DNA of 64,000 nt from Flectonema sp. DT1601 (lineage: Eukaryota > Euglenozoa > Diplonemea > Diplonemida > Diplonemidae), in contig OZ025800.1 of the NCBI GenBank assembly GCA_964019425.1, positions 879,501 to 943,500 on the forward strand, written 5' to 3'. The notes under the pieces are model-generated. The model searched no databases, was not told where the DNA came from, and saw only the letters and a program-made list of their open reading frames with translations. Positions 24,537 through 33,306 of this stretch are shown here, one piece after another (the first letter of the stretch is position 1; the number at the start of each line of letters is the position of its first letter). A program made the position numbers and the translations under genes.

Positions 24537-25775
24537 TTACATAAAATCAAAGTCGTTATTCACTTGACCTCTCAGATAATCAGCCACATCGAAGTGATTC
24601 TGCTTTAGAGCTGCCTCCATAGCTGACTTTCCATTGTTGAAGTTGATGTCAGGATGAGACGCTAATATTTTAACCATTTCTAAATCCCCACTCTTTGCTG
24701 CATTGAATAACGGTGTTCCACCATAGAGATCTCGAGAATTAACATTTACCCTTGGGATGGCAAGCAGTAATCTCACCACCTGAACATTACCCGACGAACA
24801 TGCTATGCGTAGAGGACATTGACCTACAGCATTACATATATTTACTTTACATATTTTGACAGATAACAATAATGAAATGATGTCTAAATTACCATTTCTG
24901 ACTGCGATATGTAATGCAGTATCCTTAGTGAGAGGGTCAAGTTTATTGATTCCATGTTTGCACCTTTCTAAAATCATTCGAACAATGTCAGCAGAATCTC
25001 CCTTACATGCAGCAAGAAGTGCAGATGGACAGCTGTCTAGATTTATTTCTGGTCTGGTTAATAATAATCTCACGAGATCAACGTTACCATGTGTAGCAGC
25101 TGCTATGAGTGGAGGAGACCGAATATACACCGATGACGATAAATCAACACCACCGTTCAGTAGCAACTCTCTCGCAGTTTCTATTTCACCTAAAGTTGAT
25201 GTCACTCTCATGCCTGCTGCCAAACATTCTTGATTACCAACAACTGATGGATGATTTATTATTAATTTAGCTATAGCTCTAGACTTCGATCTGCAAGCAA
25301 CATACAATGGTTGGTAACCCGCATCAGATGCGATAGTCGGATCGACGTCTGGATCTCTTAACAAGTACTGACATATTGAAAGACTACCTGATTCACAAGC
25401 TAAGTAGAGAGCAGTACGTCCATTCTTTAATGTCGTGTTAATACCAATCCCAGCTGCAATACAATTCATAATCCCGGATAGATTATTTGATGTTATGAAA
25501 TTAATCGCAAGTTGTTTTGTCGGTTGTTGTCCCAATTCGATCAGAGCAATTCCCTTTTTTGATAACACAACTTCGACTTCTCCTCCCTTTGATGCAATCT
25601 CACACAAAGTAGAATCATCAGCGAGCTCACCTTCGTACAGTAATTCTAATTGATCAGTTACCAGTTTTTCTTCATTAGCAATCTCTTCCTTTACTTCAAC
25701 GATGGATGAAGTCGCATTAATTGGTATCGAAATCGTTGATCCTGAAGGGAGCACAGCAGAGAGGAATATACTCAT
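24537..25775 (-). CDS. Ubiquitin-like domain plus ankyrin repeats
   Basis: The product has 412 residues in one exon. Residues 1-75 fit a ubiquitin-like fold: a beta hairpin (MSIFLSAVLPSGSTISIPI), a helix (SIVEVKEEIANEEK), then LELLYEGELADDSTLCEIA in the position of ubiquitin's LIFAGKQLEDGRTLSDY. There is no C-terminal Gly-Gly, so it is not a modifier precursor. Residues about 115-405 hold eight or nine ankyrin units with typical GxTALxxAxxxGxxxxxxxLL phrases such as NGRTALYLACESGSLSICQY. Such proteins usually act as adaptors, with the ubiquitin-like part contacting the proteasome or a ligase. It shares this two-part plan with the LRR genes at 49.4 and 52.3 kb, which suggests one family with exchangeable repeat domains. 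Confidence 0.8.
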   Translation of the reverse strand: MSIFLSAVLPSGSTISIPINATSSIVEVKEEIANEEKLVTDQLELLYEGELADDSTLCEIASKGGEVEVVLSKKGIALIELGQQPTKQLAINFITSNNLSGIMNCIAAGIGINTTLKNGRTALYLACESGSLSICQYLLRDPDVDPTIASDAGYQPLYVACRSKSRAIAKLIINHPSVVGNQECLAAGMRVTSTLGEIETARELLLNGGVDLSSSVYIRSPPLIAAATHGNVDLVRLLLTRPEINLDSCPSALLAACKGDSADIVRMILERCKHGINKLDPLTKDTALHIAVRNGNLDIISLLLSVKICKVNICNAVGQCPLRIACSSGNVQVVRLLLAIPRVNVNSRDLYGGTPLFNAAKSGDLEMVKILASHPDINFNNGKSAMEAALKQNHFDVADYLRGQVNNDFDFM

Positions 25776-26156
25776 AACTAGTTATCACAAAGACTGTTTT
25801 GAAAGAGAGTTGTTATATTAAAAGTACGTACTATGCGGCAGTACCTAATATAAGATACATAAAAAAGTAATGCAAATAGATTTTTTTTCGAACCTGTCAG
25901 TCTTAATGGCTAACAGCATAAAAAGTTTACAGTCTTTGGGTTCCCTTAAAAGGCTCCACAAAGTCCTGTTTTAACGGAGAGAGGAGACTTTAAACAAAAC
26001 ACCTAACAATACAAGAACCGTACTCCTACATATCCCATGGTAATGTCTTTGTGTGAAGAAACAGTCTGAAAAATGTTCTATACTATTCTCAGGGAGGTAA
26101 GCCTACCTCCGATTTAATATAAATATAAATATGATGCACAATTTAATGGCTGTTCT

Positions 26157-26777
26157 TTAAGAGAGATTGCACATTGACGTACAGGTTGACGAAACCTCAA
26201 ATAATTTTGGATCCTGAGGACCAGTTTTATACTGAGTGGTGCTGTACAACCAAACATTAATACCATCAGCTAGTGTTGGGTATCCCTCGTAGAATTCACA
26301 GGGTTCTTGAAGAGAGTCTGCGGTGGCGTAGTAGTAGTTTTTTTCACCACCCTTTTTCATCCATCCATTGCATAGGCGTCCTTGAATAGTTTTCTGTCCT
26401 TGATATGTAGAATTACGAAGCCAGTCTCTGCTAATAATTCCACAACCAACGGTAGTGTTGCAATATTTACAACACGATGACTCTTCTGGAAATAAAACGT
26501 ACCTCCATCCGTCTTTGCTAACAATCATTGAGCAAGGTTCATCACTATATTTCTTTCCCTTGATACTTCTGCATAGCTCGTCAAACTGTCCCTTTCCATG
26601 ATCAGTTCTGGACACACCATTAATAGCATCATAGTAGTACCAGAATGTATTATTATAGGTGTGAACTCCATTTAATCTGATCGTTTGATTTATCGGAACT
26701 GAAAACTGTTCATCCCACAGAGGTGACGGAGGTACAGCAACTACAGAGAACAACGCCGCAATGAGTACAGCCGTCAT
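26157..26777 (-). CDS. Secreted Cys-rich protein, possibly ependymin-like
   Basis: It has 206 residues with a cleavable signal peptide (about 1-14). The mature part has at least ten cysteines, including a CCKYC cluster, many aromatic residues and several N-glycosylation sequons (NQT, NNT, NTT, NST). Phrases such as FWYYYDAINGVSRTDHG and EPCEFYEGYP recall the secreted lipid-binding ependymin-related group found in many eukaryotes, but I cannot confirm that. No membrane anchor or GPI signal is visible, so it is probably secreted or lumenal. Confidence 0.6.
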   Translation of the reverse strand: MTAVLIAALFSVVAVPPSPLWDEQFSVPINQTIRLNGVHTYNNTFWYYYDAINGVSRTDHGKGQFDELCRSIKGKKYSDEPCSMIVSKDGWRYVLFPEESSCCKYCNTTVGCGIISRDWLRNSTYQGQKTIQGRLCNGWMKKGGEKNYYYATADSLQEPCEFYEGYPTLADGINVWLYSTTQYKTGPQDPKLFEVSSTCTSMCNLS

Positions 26778-27295
26778 ACTGAGATTTTTAGTAAATTATT
26801 TCTGTAGAAGAAGATATAAACACACAATAGGGTAGCCTGTAGCTAAACTCTGGAGAGGATCTCAAGATAAGTACAACAGAACGATTAACTTTCATGTAAT
26901 GTCTTACAAGACAGTTGACTAACGGTATTAAAGTAAACCCACCGTAACGCATTGGATCAGTATAAAGTAATAAACACATTTGTTTCTGTTTATAGAAAAG
27001 GTTAATATAACCACGCGGATATTCTTGCAATACAAAACACGCAGACTGTCTCGAAAACTGGTGGTGGCATTATAACGAATAAACTGTATTGAGACTTCGA
27101 ATGAATGTAATTATATAACAAAGACTTGCGAATATTAAATAAAAAACAAAGTATGACAAATAATGACTAAGAAACACACTGCTTACAAACGCTAGCATTA
27201 CACTGCCCTGACTGAGGTGTTTTTGAGACGCGGGACGATTTCGGTTTATATAATTGACATAAGTGATGCATCTTTTTATTTTTTTATTATTTTTT
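26778..27295. other. Intergenic, nothing recognised
   Basis: There is no gene. An AT-rich stretch ending in a TTATTTTTT phrase abuts the start of the inverted-repeat element and may be its target duplication. Confidence 0.5.
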
Positions 27296-27371
27296 GGGAA
27301 AACCTACAGATCCACCCCCAGGTTTGGGGAAACGTACACTACGGTCACGGCCTTGTGTAACTTTTTTGACC
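27296..27371 (+). repeat. Left 76-bp inverted repeat
   Basis: It is the inverted partner of 28685-28760, differing at 3 of 76 positions. It is followed at similar distances on each side by a tRNA-like sequence. Confidence 0.85.
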
Positions 27372-27406
27372 CCTGCATATGTGTTTAAATCCGCAAAATC
27401 GAAGAC

Positions 27407-27477
27407 GACGCAAATTGTCGAGTGGTATGATTCCAGACTTGCATTCGCTAGGCTGCGGTTCGAACCCCTGTCGGGTC
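27407..27477 (+). pseudogene. tRNA-like sequence (decayed)
   Basis: The B-box core GGTTCGAACCCC, a D-loop-like GAGTGGTATGATTC and a T run right after the 3' end give a tRNA outline of 71 bases. The acceptor halves GACGCAA and TCGGGTC pair at about five of seven positions. The anticodon stem does not pair well, and the loop could read TGC or GCA. It is probably a tRNA-derived relic or the head of a SINE-like unit, not a working tRNA gene. Confidence 0.5.
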
Positions 27478-28049
27478 TTTTTTTTTTTTTTTTTTTTTCC
27501 CCCCCCAGTGACCAACAGGTATACTGACGTCGTGCGTCGTATCCGTACTGCTGATTCGTTCTGTCACGTTCGGACACTCGTCGCTCTGAGACATTGCTTA
27601 GTGCAGGTTGCTGACTAACAACATCGTTTGAAAGTCTTACACCAGAACCTCATTGGTACCTTACAAAGACCCTGCATCAAATTCACACGCGGGTCGTTCT
27701 TCAAGGTCAATAGTGTAAACTTCCACTCGACTTAGGACCTCGCTTGGAAGCCTTCTGTCATCGCGCAATTCTTCCTTAAGTTAAGTTAAACTTAACTTTA
27801 ACATAAGAGAGTAATCCATCGTCCTGTTAACCTCTATTCTCTCATCATGGTGTAGAAGTAAGTTAGTCAACTATTGATGTAGTTACTTAATTGTAATGTT
27901 CATAAAAAAACATTCTTATTGTTGTAATCTTTTGGACGCAAGCCCTAACACGATCAAAAAGTAACCACCAGTGGTGACTAAGTGATCCAGTCTGGCTTAC
28001 TTCAAAGGCTAACATAGTCAAGCACAGTCACTGCGGATGTGTTGTGTAG

Positions 28050-28290
28050 CATCACGGCTCCGATCGGAGAACCGTAGATACCAGGGACTAGAAACGGGAG
28101 TTCCTCTCGTACTCCCGTATTGCGGTCGACTTACACTGCCCCAAGGGGGTCTCTCCCCATCAGTAGGTAAACTTGTCTCACGACGGTCCTGTTAGTGGGT
28201 GAACTATCCAACCCTTGGACAATTCTGCTTGTCTAGGTTAGGAAGAGCCGACATTGAAGGATCAAAAGCAATGAACGCTTGGCTGGGTTT
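28050..28290 (-). pseudogene. Decayed LSU (28S) rRNA 3' domain piece
   Basis: On the minus strand this region carries hallmark LSU segments in the right order: CCAAGCGTTCATT, TTTTGATCCTTCAATGTCGG, CTCTTCCTA, AAGCAGAATT, GTTCACCCACTAACAGG, GACCGTCGTGAGACAAG and the sarcin-ricin loop AGTACGAGAGGAAC at 28100-28113. Two near-universal pieces are wrong. The peptidyl-transferase strand normally reading GGGATAACTGGCTTG before GGCCAAGCG is replaced, and about 18 bases normally between CTAATAGG and GACCGTCG (the GAGCTGGGTTTA region) are missing. Weaker similarity may extend from about 27960 to 28420. A working rRNA could not easily lack these, so I call it a pseudogene piece. Confidence 0.8.
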
Positions 28291-28564
28291 GCAGGCCCCA
28301 AAAGCTGAACGAAAAAATTGGGCCGTTCGAATCACTAACTTGCATGTTGTCGGTTGCAGTCATCACTCACCTGTCAGCATACTCTTTACCTTAATTACGC
28401 TTAACCCTAACGATGATTTGGCAAATAACAAACCTTGAGGGCATCATTGCGTTGCTACGCTGCACCACGTTGGTAGTATTTAAAAGTTAACAAAGCCTTA
28501 AAAAAAATTGAGTAACAGCGAGATGAACAGATGCCCAGAAAAAAAATTCCGGAAAAAAAAAAAA

Positions 28565-28636
28565 TCCCCCCGAGGGACTCGAACCCCCTACCTCCAGGGC
28601 TTCAGTCCGGCACCAACACCACTGCGCTATCACGGA
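28565..28636 (-). pseudogene. tRNA-Phe(GAA)-like sequence
   Basis: On the minus strand the cloverleaf is nearly complete. The D stem is GCGC/GTGC, the anticodon arm CCGGA-CTGAAGC-CCTGG has anticodon GAA, the variable loop is AGGTA, and the T arm GGGGG-TTCGAGT-CCCTC has one G-U pair. The acceptor fails: the 3' strand GGGGGGA needs TCCCCCC but the 5' strand is TCCGTGA. A T run follows. The 5' strand is therefore damaged or the sequence is a tRNA-derived relic. Its location inside the inverted-repeat element supports capture. Confidence 0.6.
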
Positions 28637-28684
28637 TTTGAAAAAAATCTCGCCCAGAATAGAGGGCTGTCGATTTGGAAAAAA

Positions 28685-28760
28685 GGTCAAAAAAGCTACA
28701 CAAGGCCGTGACCGTAGTATACGTTTCTCCAAACCTGGGGGTGGATCTGTAGGTTTTCCC
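28685..28760 (-). repeat. Right 76-bp inverted repeat
   Basis: It is the inverted partner of 27296-27371. Confidence 0.85.
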
Positions 28761-28764
28761 TTAT

Positions 28765-28795
<31 letters not shown>

Positions 28796-30071
28796 TTGTT
28801 CTCTTAATTGAGTGACTGGGGGAATGGGGTTGCACACTATGCGAATTTTCTTTTCTTTCCATTTTTTTTTTTTTTTTTTTTTTTTGAATTTTCGTTCTTT
28901 GAAATGAGGACATAGCAGCATGAGAAAAATTGTTTTTTTTTTTTTTTTTTTTTTCCCATCGTTCAAAAAACTCCCAAAGAAAACGTACACAGTACTTAAG
29001 AGAAAATATCACAACTTACTACGCCGCCCTCACTTGTTTCATTCGTTTATTGCTTTCTTTCTTTTTTTTTTTTTTTTTTCTTCTTTTCTCTGTTCTATTT
29101 CGTTCTGTACACAGTATTGTGGCAAAAAAAAATGAAACCTGAGTTCCAACTTGATTTACAGTAAAAAAAGAAAAAAAAAGGGAAAAAAAAATATAGATAG
29201 CGGAAAGTACCCCCAAAGTCCTAAACAGCTTTTTAGAACTACGCGAGGTATCTCTGCCCGTGGTAGGCGTGCCTTGATGCTGGCAGACAAAGCAACTTCT
29301 CAATTCATGTAAATTTTTAGTTTGCTCTTCCTTGATGATTGTCCTTATAAGGTAGGTTTTTATTTTTTTTTTTCTCGAAAAGCGACTATTTTGAGATTTT
29401 TAAAAAAAAAAAAAGGAACAAAAAAAATAAAAAAGAGAGAAAAAACTTGGCAAACAGCGTTTTTCCACAGGTACAAAAAAAATTCTTAGCCTAACTGCAC
29501 AGAGGGTCGGACAAACAATTCGTTTCAGGTAGTAGTTATCAGACTGACACGATGGTGAAAACCATCACACGTTCTTTTGAGAAACTAAAGCTACCCAAGT
29601 AATTATTTTTATTATTATCTGTTAACAATTACACCACAATAGGATTTTTAGAAATGTTGTCAACGGTACCCCAGCTATTAATATTTATAATAAAGACTTA
29701 GAGAATATCATTTCAATTTTTTTTTTTATTTTTTTTTTTTTTTTGTATATTTTTTTACTAATTTCTAAATCCTAATTTTGACCATTTGCCAGTCTACAAA
29801 CATAACGATAATGATTAATTAAAAGAGTGAAAAGGAGGGAGAATAAGTTCAACATGATTCCGTCGTACCTTTGAAACCCTCAGTAGGACACATGCAGAAG
29901 CAGCGTTGCTTTGAATAGCCATCAGTGGGCTGGTCCGCTAACCTACCAGATCTCACAACAGGAAATGATGTACTGCTGTGATAAAAATCTCGAGAGAGAT
30001 TCTTAGGTAGGCCTTGTTAAGTTACTCACAACAAGTGATTGCTTTCCGGACTGCAATCTATGTAGAAAATC
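28761..30071. other. Gene-free homopolymer-rich interval
   Basis: Four T runs of 17-23 bases lie at about 28771-28798, 28862-28885, 28931-28954 and 29061-29080, with more near 29720-29745. They create spurious poly-Lys and poly-Phe frames on both strands. I see no gene, and no further copy of the 76-base ends. Confidence 0.6.
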
Positions 30072-31475
30072 TTATTGGTCGTCAGGCCCCGGTAGTTTTT
30101 CTCTCTTCAATCCGTTGTTAGGAGGACTCTCTTCACCATCAGATAAAGCATCAACCTGTTTGGTTTGCTCAAGAATTGAGGCTTGAGACTGGACCAAGTA
30201 ACAGTCTGCAGGACTCTCTTTCATCATCGAAGGATGAAACGTCTCTTCATCCTGTTCTTCTGAAAATCCATAATCAACTTTAACCGGATCTCTCATGGGG
30301 GAGGGAGTTAAGGGATCCGGTTGAGAGATGACATTTGGTATTGTAAGTGGCTTTTCAATACTAGACTCGTCACTACCTTCGTCTTCTGTGGCGCTGTCCA
30401 TAATGAAAGGAGACTCGAACAACTGTTAGTGTGAGTTGAGGGCTTTTTGGTTTCCAGGGCACACGCAACCAAGGAAACCGCCCAGTAACAGAACTAGTCA
30501 CAGTTACGAAATTGGTTGCGTGTGCCTCATACAAATATCAATTTCAAAAAAAAAAAAAAAAAAAAAAAAAAAACGGGGGGTAAAATATCATAACATACCG
30601 ATACAGCTCCGTACCTTCCTGCCTTGCGGCGCTTCTTTTTATGGTCTCCCTCACCACGTTCATCTCTTCTTGTTTTTATTTTTTTTGCCTTTCTGACGGC
30701 ATATTTTTCCATGTATGCGTTCACATAAGATACAACACCCTCATGCATCTTTCGTCTGTGGTGTGCCTCAGGGCCTTTAGTCTTTTCCTGTTTGCGGTTG
30801 GTATAAGATGAGGTTGCTAATATTTAGAACCCATCTTCTTACGACAGTACAATATCATACCACATTATAAACCTTATCAATAAGGTGATTACAGGCTTTA
30901 ACAAGCTCTGGTTCACTACCAGCGAAGTATTCTGTTTTGTGTTTTTTTTATTTTATTTCAAAGAGCTCTTTGATATTCGAAGATGACAATCCCTCCCGAC
31001 ACCTTTCGTAGAATATGATGAGAGGCATACTTTTAGGTCCGAGGAACTTGGAGAGTTGAGATGATACGAGAAATTTCACAGCCCTCGAGAGTGCTGTGAA
31101 ATTTGCTCCGTTTGTCCGAGGCTTTGGTTGCTGTTGTTGCGATTGAGGAACTGGAATAGGACGCTCAGTTAGACCATTTCTGTCTAACTGGTTACCTGTA
31201 GAAGGAGGTTCATCTCTAGTGTCCCACTGGTCCCAATTACTTCGACCCCATCCATCTCTTTCTCTATCTCTCTGTTCCCATTGACGGTCTCTATTCCAAT
31301 CTCTATCACGAGATGAGTCCCATCCTTTATCTTTATTTGTGTCATATTGTCGATCCCAATCTCTGTCTCTGTCTCTATCTCTGTCACGTCTATCCCAGTC
31401 TCGTTCTCTGTCCCACCCACTATCTCTATCTCTTCCATAATCTTGACGGTGATAGTCGCTGGCCCATTTTGACAT
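30072..31475 (-). CDS. RD-repeat protein with possible SRI (RNA Pol II CTD-binding) domain, four exons
   Basis: Exons 31475-31031, 30931-30861, 30787-30599 and 30422-30072 join in frame across introns of 99, 73 and 176 nt (donors GTATGC, GTATGA, GTATGT; all acceptors CAG), giving 351 residues. The open frames alone hide the 71-nt second exon. Residues about 15-95 are an Arg-Asp-rich low-complexity tract (RDRDRDRDRDWDR). The middle, from NFTALSRAVKFLVSSQLSKF through KACNHLIDKVYNVEK to VSYVNAYMEKYAVRKAKK, resembles the three-helix SRI domain of SETD2, which ends in a similar YIKKYM.KF helix and binds the phosphorylated polymerase tail. An acidic Ser/Pro-rich tail follows. No SET domain is present. 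The start at 31475 follows a TTTTGCAG acceptor. The domain call is tentative; the exon structure is well supported by phase. Confidence 0.55.
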
Positions 31476-31728
31476 CTCCTGCAAAAGTGAGTTGAAGTGA
31501 GAGAGGGAAACGCTAAGCTCATGACCACCAACAACACGTCGTCGTCCTGCTGATTATTTGTAGTCCTGGAGATTGGAGTATTCTTAAAAAACGTAAAAGT
31601 TATTCAGACATAAAAACTAAAATATAAAAAAACCGAAACAAAAATAAATACAATTTAAGATACAAGTGATGTGCGGGCCAGTGATTGCTAACTTAGTTCT
31701 CAAACTTTAAATAAGGACTCAACTGAAA

Positions 31729-32637
31729 CTACTTCCATTTTGTTTTAAGAAAGGGTTTGATTGGTTGAGTGTCCATCATTCCTGTGAGCATAATCATTTC
31801 AGCTGTTTCAGCATACCTATCCGTGGAGAGAGACTTATATCGGTCTTTAGATATAGGAGAATGAACTAGTCGTCTTGAATCAGCCGTAGCATGTGTGAGT
31901 TGTGGTCGTGGGCCGAGAGCTGATTTAGCCCATGAAGCTGCTTCTTTTTCGGTTGCTTCTCGTTCAGACTTTTCTTTTAGGAGTTGTTTTTGGTATAATT
32001 GTTTGCTGAGCTTGTGTGAGCTGGTTTCAATATCTTCTTTGAGTCGATCTTCAGCAATCTTTTGAACTCTCGTTGCTTCTTGTTGAGCACCTCTCTTTTT
32101 AGCGACAAGTTCTTTCATTTCTTTTATACGATGTTGCTGATCGATGTAGTTCTGATGGAGCATTCTCTTTGTCATCATGTTGTCGATTTTTGTCTTGTCC
32201 TTGTTGGTGCTGATGTTCTTATGCATGACTTGGTTGTGGTAGGATTTGTTCTCATTTTTCTTTCCCAGTATTGTTTTCACGCAGGCTATCTTTTTCTCAG
32301 ATTCTTTTAACTCCTCTTGTGCCCAAGTGTCGATGGAGTTTTTGAGTTTTGTTGTTCGAATCTTTGCTTCGTGTTGTCGAAGTGAATCCGACAGAACCTT
32401 CGTCGCCTTCTTCTCTCTTCCCAACTCAGCTACCAGACGCGCTCTTTCGATTGCTTCTGTTTTCTTGTGAAGTTCTGATTCTCGTTTGAGTTCTTTTTTT
32501 ATTTTCGTTGCTTCCTGTCTCTCTCTTGCACTGAACCCCATGTTCTGTTGAATAACAGCTCTCTTTTGTAATTCCAATTCTCGGAGTATTGCTTCTCCAC
32601 ATCGTGGTGGAGAAGCTCTTTCCATAGAGACCACCAT
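31729..32637 (-). CDS. Charged coiled-coil protein, unknown
   Basis: It has 302 residues in one exon. Residues about 15-240 are Lys/Glu/Gln-rich helix, probably coiled coil, with a basic central section (NKDKTKIDNMMTKRML). The C-terminal 60 residues are less regular and end FLKTKWK. It lacks signal and membrane segments. The composition fits an axonemal or cytoskeletal protein, but there is no family evidence. Confidence 0.6.
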   Translation of the reverse strand: MVVSMERASPPRCGEAILRELELQKRAVIQQNMGFSARERQEATKIKKELKRESELHKKTEAIERARLVAELGREKKATKVLSDSLRQHEAKIRTTKLKNSIDTWAQEELKESEKKIACVKTILGKKNENKSYHNQVMHKNISTNKDKTKIDNMMTKRMLHQNYIDQQHRIKEMKELVAKKRGAQQEATRVQKIAEDRLKEDIETSSHKLSKQLYQKQLLKEKSEREATEKEAASWAKSALGPRPQLTHATADSRRLVHSPISKDRYKSLSTDRYAETAEMIMLTGMMDTQPIKPFLKTKWK

Positions 32638-33261
32638 CTGAATGAATGAACGAAAATAATTTAAAACGATACCAACTAAATAACAGTTTCGGGAGAAAAT
32701 TTAGTATTTCAGTATTTTTTTTTCTTTTTTTTTTTTTTGATGTGGATTGCTGTTATAGAGAAGTATGTGAGATAAAAAAAAAATTTTAAGAAAATGTGAA
32801 AACTTTAAGAAAAAAGAACTAATTAATTTTTTAAGAATGTGGAAACAGAACATAAGTACCACAAGGTAAAAGATGTCAGGGAGAAGCTTTTTTTTTTTTT
32901 TTTTGATGACACGATTCACCGTTTTCGTCACCATGTTTTTTTTTGTACTTACAACCCCTAATATTCCAGGATATTTTTGTAACGCTTGCGCACAAACAAG
33001 GAATAGATTGCTGCGAGACACACTCTTCAGATCGAGAGCCTTAATTTTTTTTTTTTCTTTTTTTCCCCTCCTTCGGCTACGATTAATAAAAATATAAAGT
33101 CTCGTTAAAATAACTTTTGTCAATAACATATTTCCATCACCAAAAATATTTAAAAAGAAAAACTATTTGGAAAGATCGGCAGGAATGAGGTAATTTAAAA
33201 AAGAAAAAAATAATAATAATAAATTAACAAAAATGTGTAACTGCAATTTCTGAGGAGCGGG

Positions 33262-33297
<36 letters not shown>

Positions 33298-33306
33298 GGG
33301 AAGTTA
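32638..33306. other. Intergenic with T/A runs
   Basis: A minus-strand frame here (32701-33129) is mostly Lys from homopolymers, though a middle stretch reading SNLFLVCAQALQKYPGILGV looks protein-like. It has no good start or splice partners, so I leave it uncalled. An A run of about 32 bases lies at 33260-33291. Confidence 0.4.

Larger units (their letters stand above)
27296..28760. mobile_element. Candidate non-autonomous DNA transposon with 76-bp inverted ends
   Basis: The left end 27296-27371 and the right end 28685-28760 are 76-base inverted repeats differing at three positions; they start GGGAAAACCTACAGATCC and end ...GGATCTGTAGGTTTTCCC. The 9-base word TTATTTTTT directly precedes the left end and directly follows the right end, as a target-site duplication would, though such a T-rich word could occur by chance here. 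Long terminal inverted repeats and about 9-bp duplications are typical of Mutator-like elements. The interior has no transposase frame. Inside lie a tRNA-like sequence next to each end and a decayed LSU rRNA piece in the middle, as if host sequence had been captured. The alternative is two SINE-like units in head-to-head orientation. Confidence 0.5.

Noticed and set aside
27778-27803. Perfect-looking TTAAGTTAAG/CTTAACTT inverted repeat
   Set aside because: Real, but short and AT-rich, inside the rRNA relic region; it has no likely function on its own.
28487-29303. Several long poly-Lys and poly-Phe reading frames
   Set aside because: They are produced by T and A runs and have no domain or non-repetitive coding content.
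32701-33129. Minus-strand frame with a protein-like middle (SNLFLVCAQALQKYPGILGV)
   Set aside because: Start is not ATG, both ends are homopolymer translation, and no splice partner fits.
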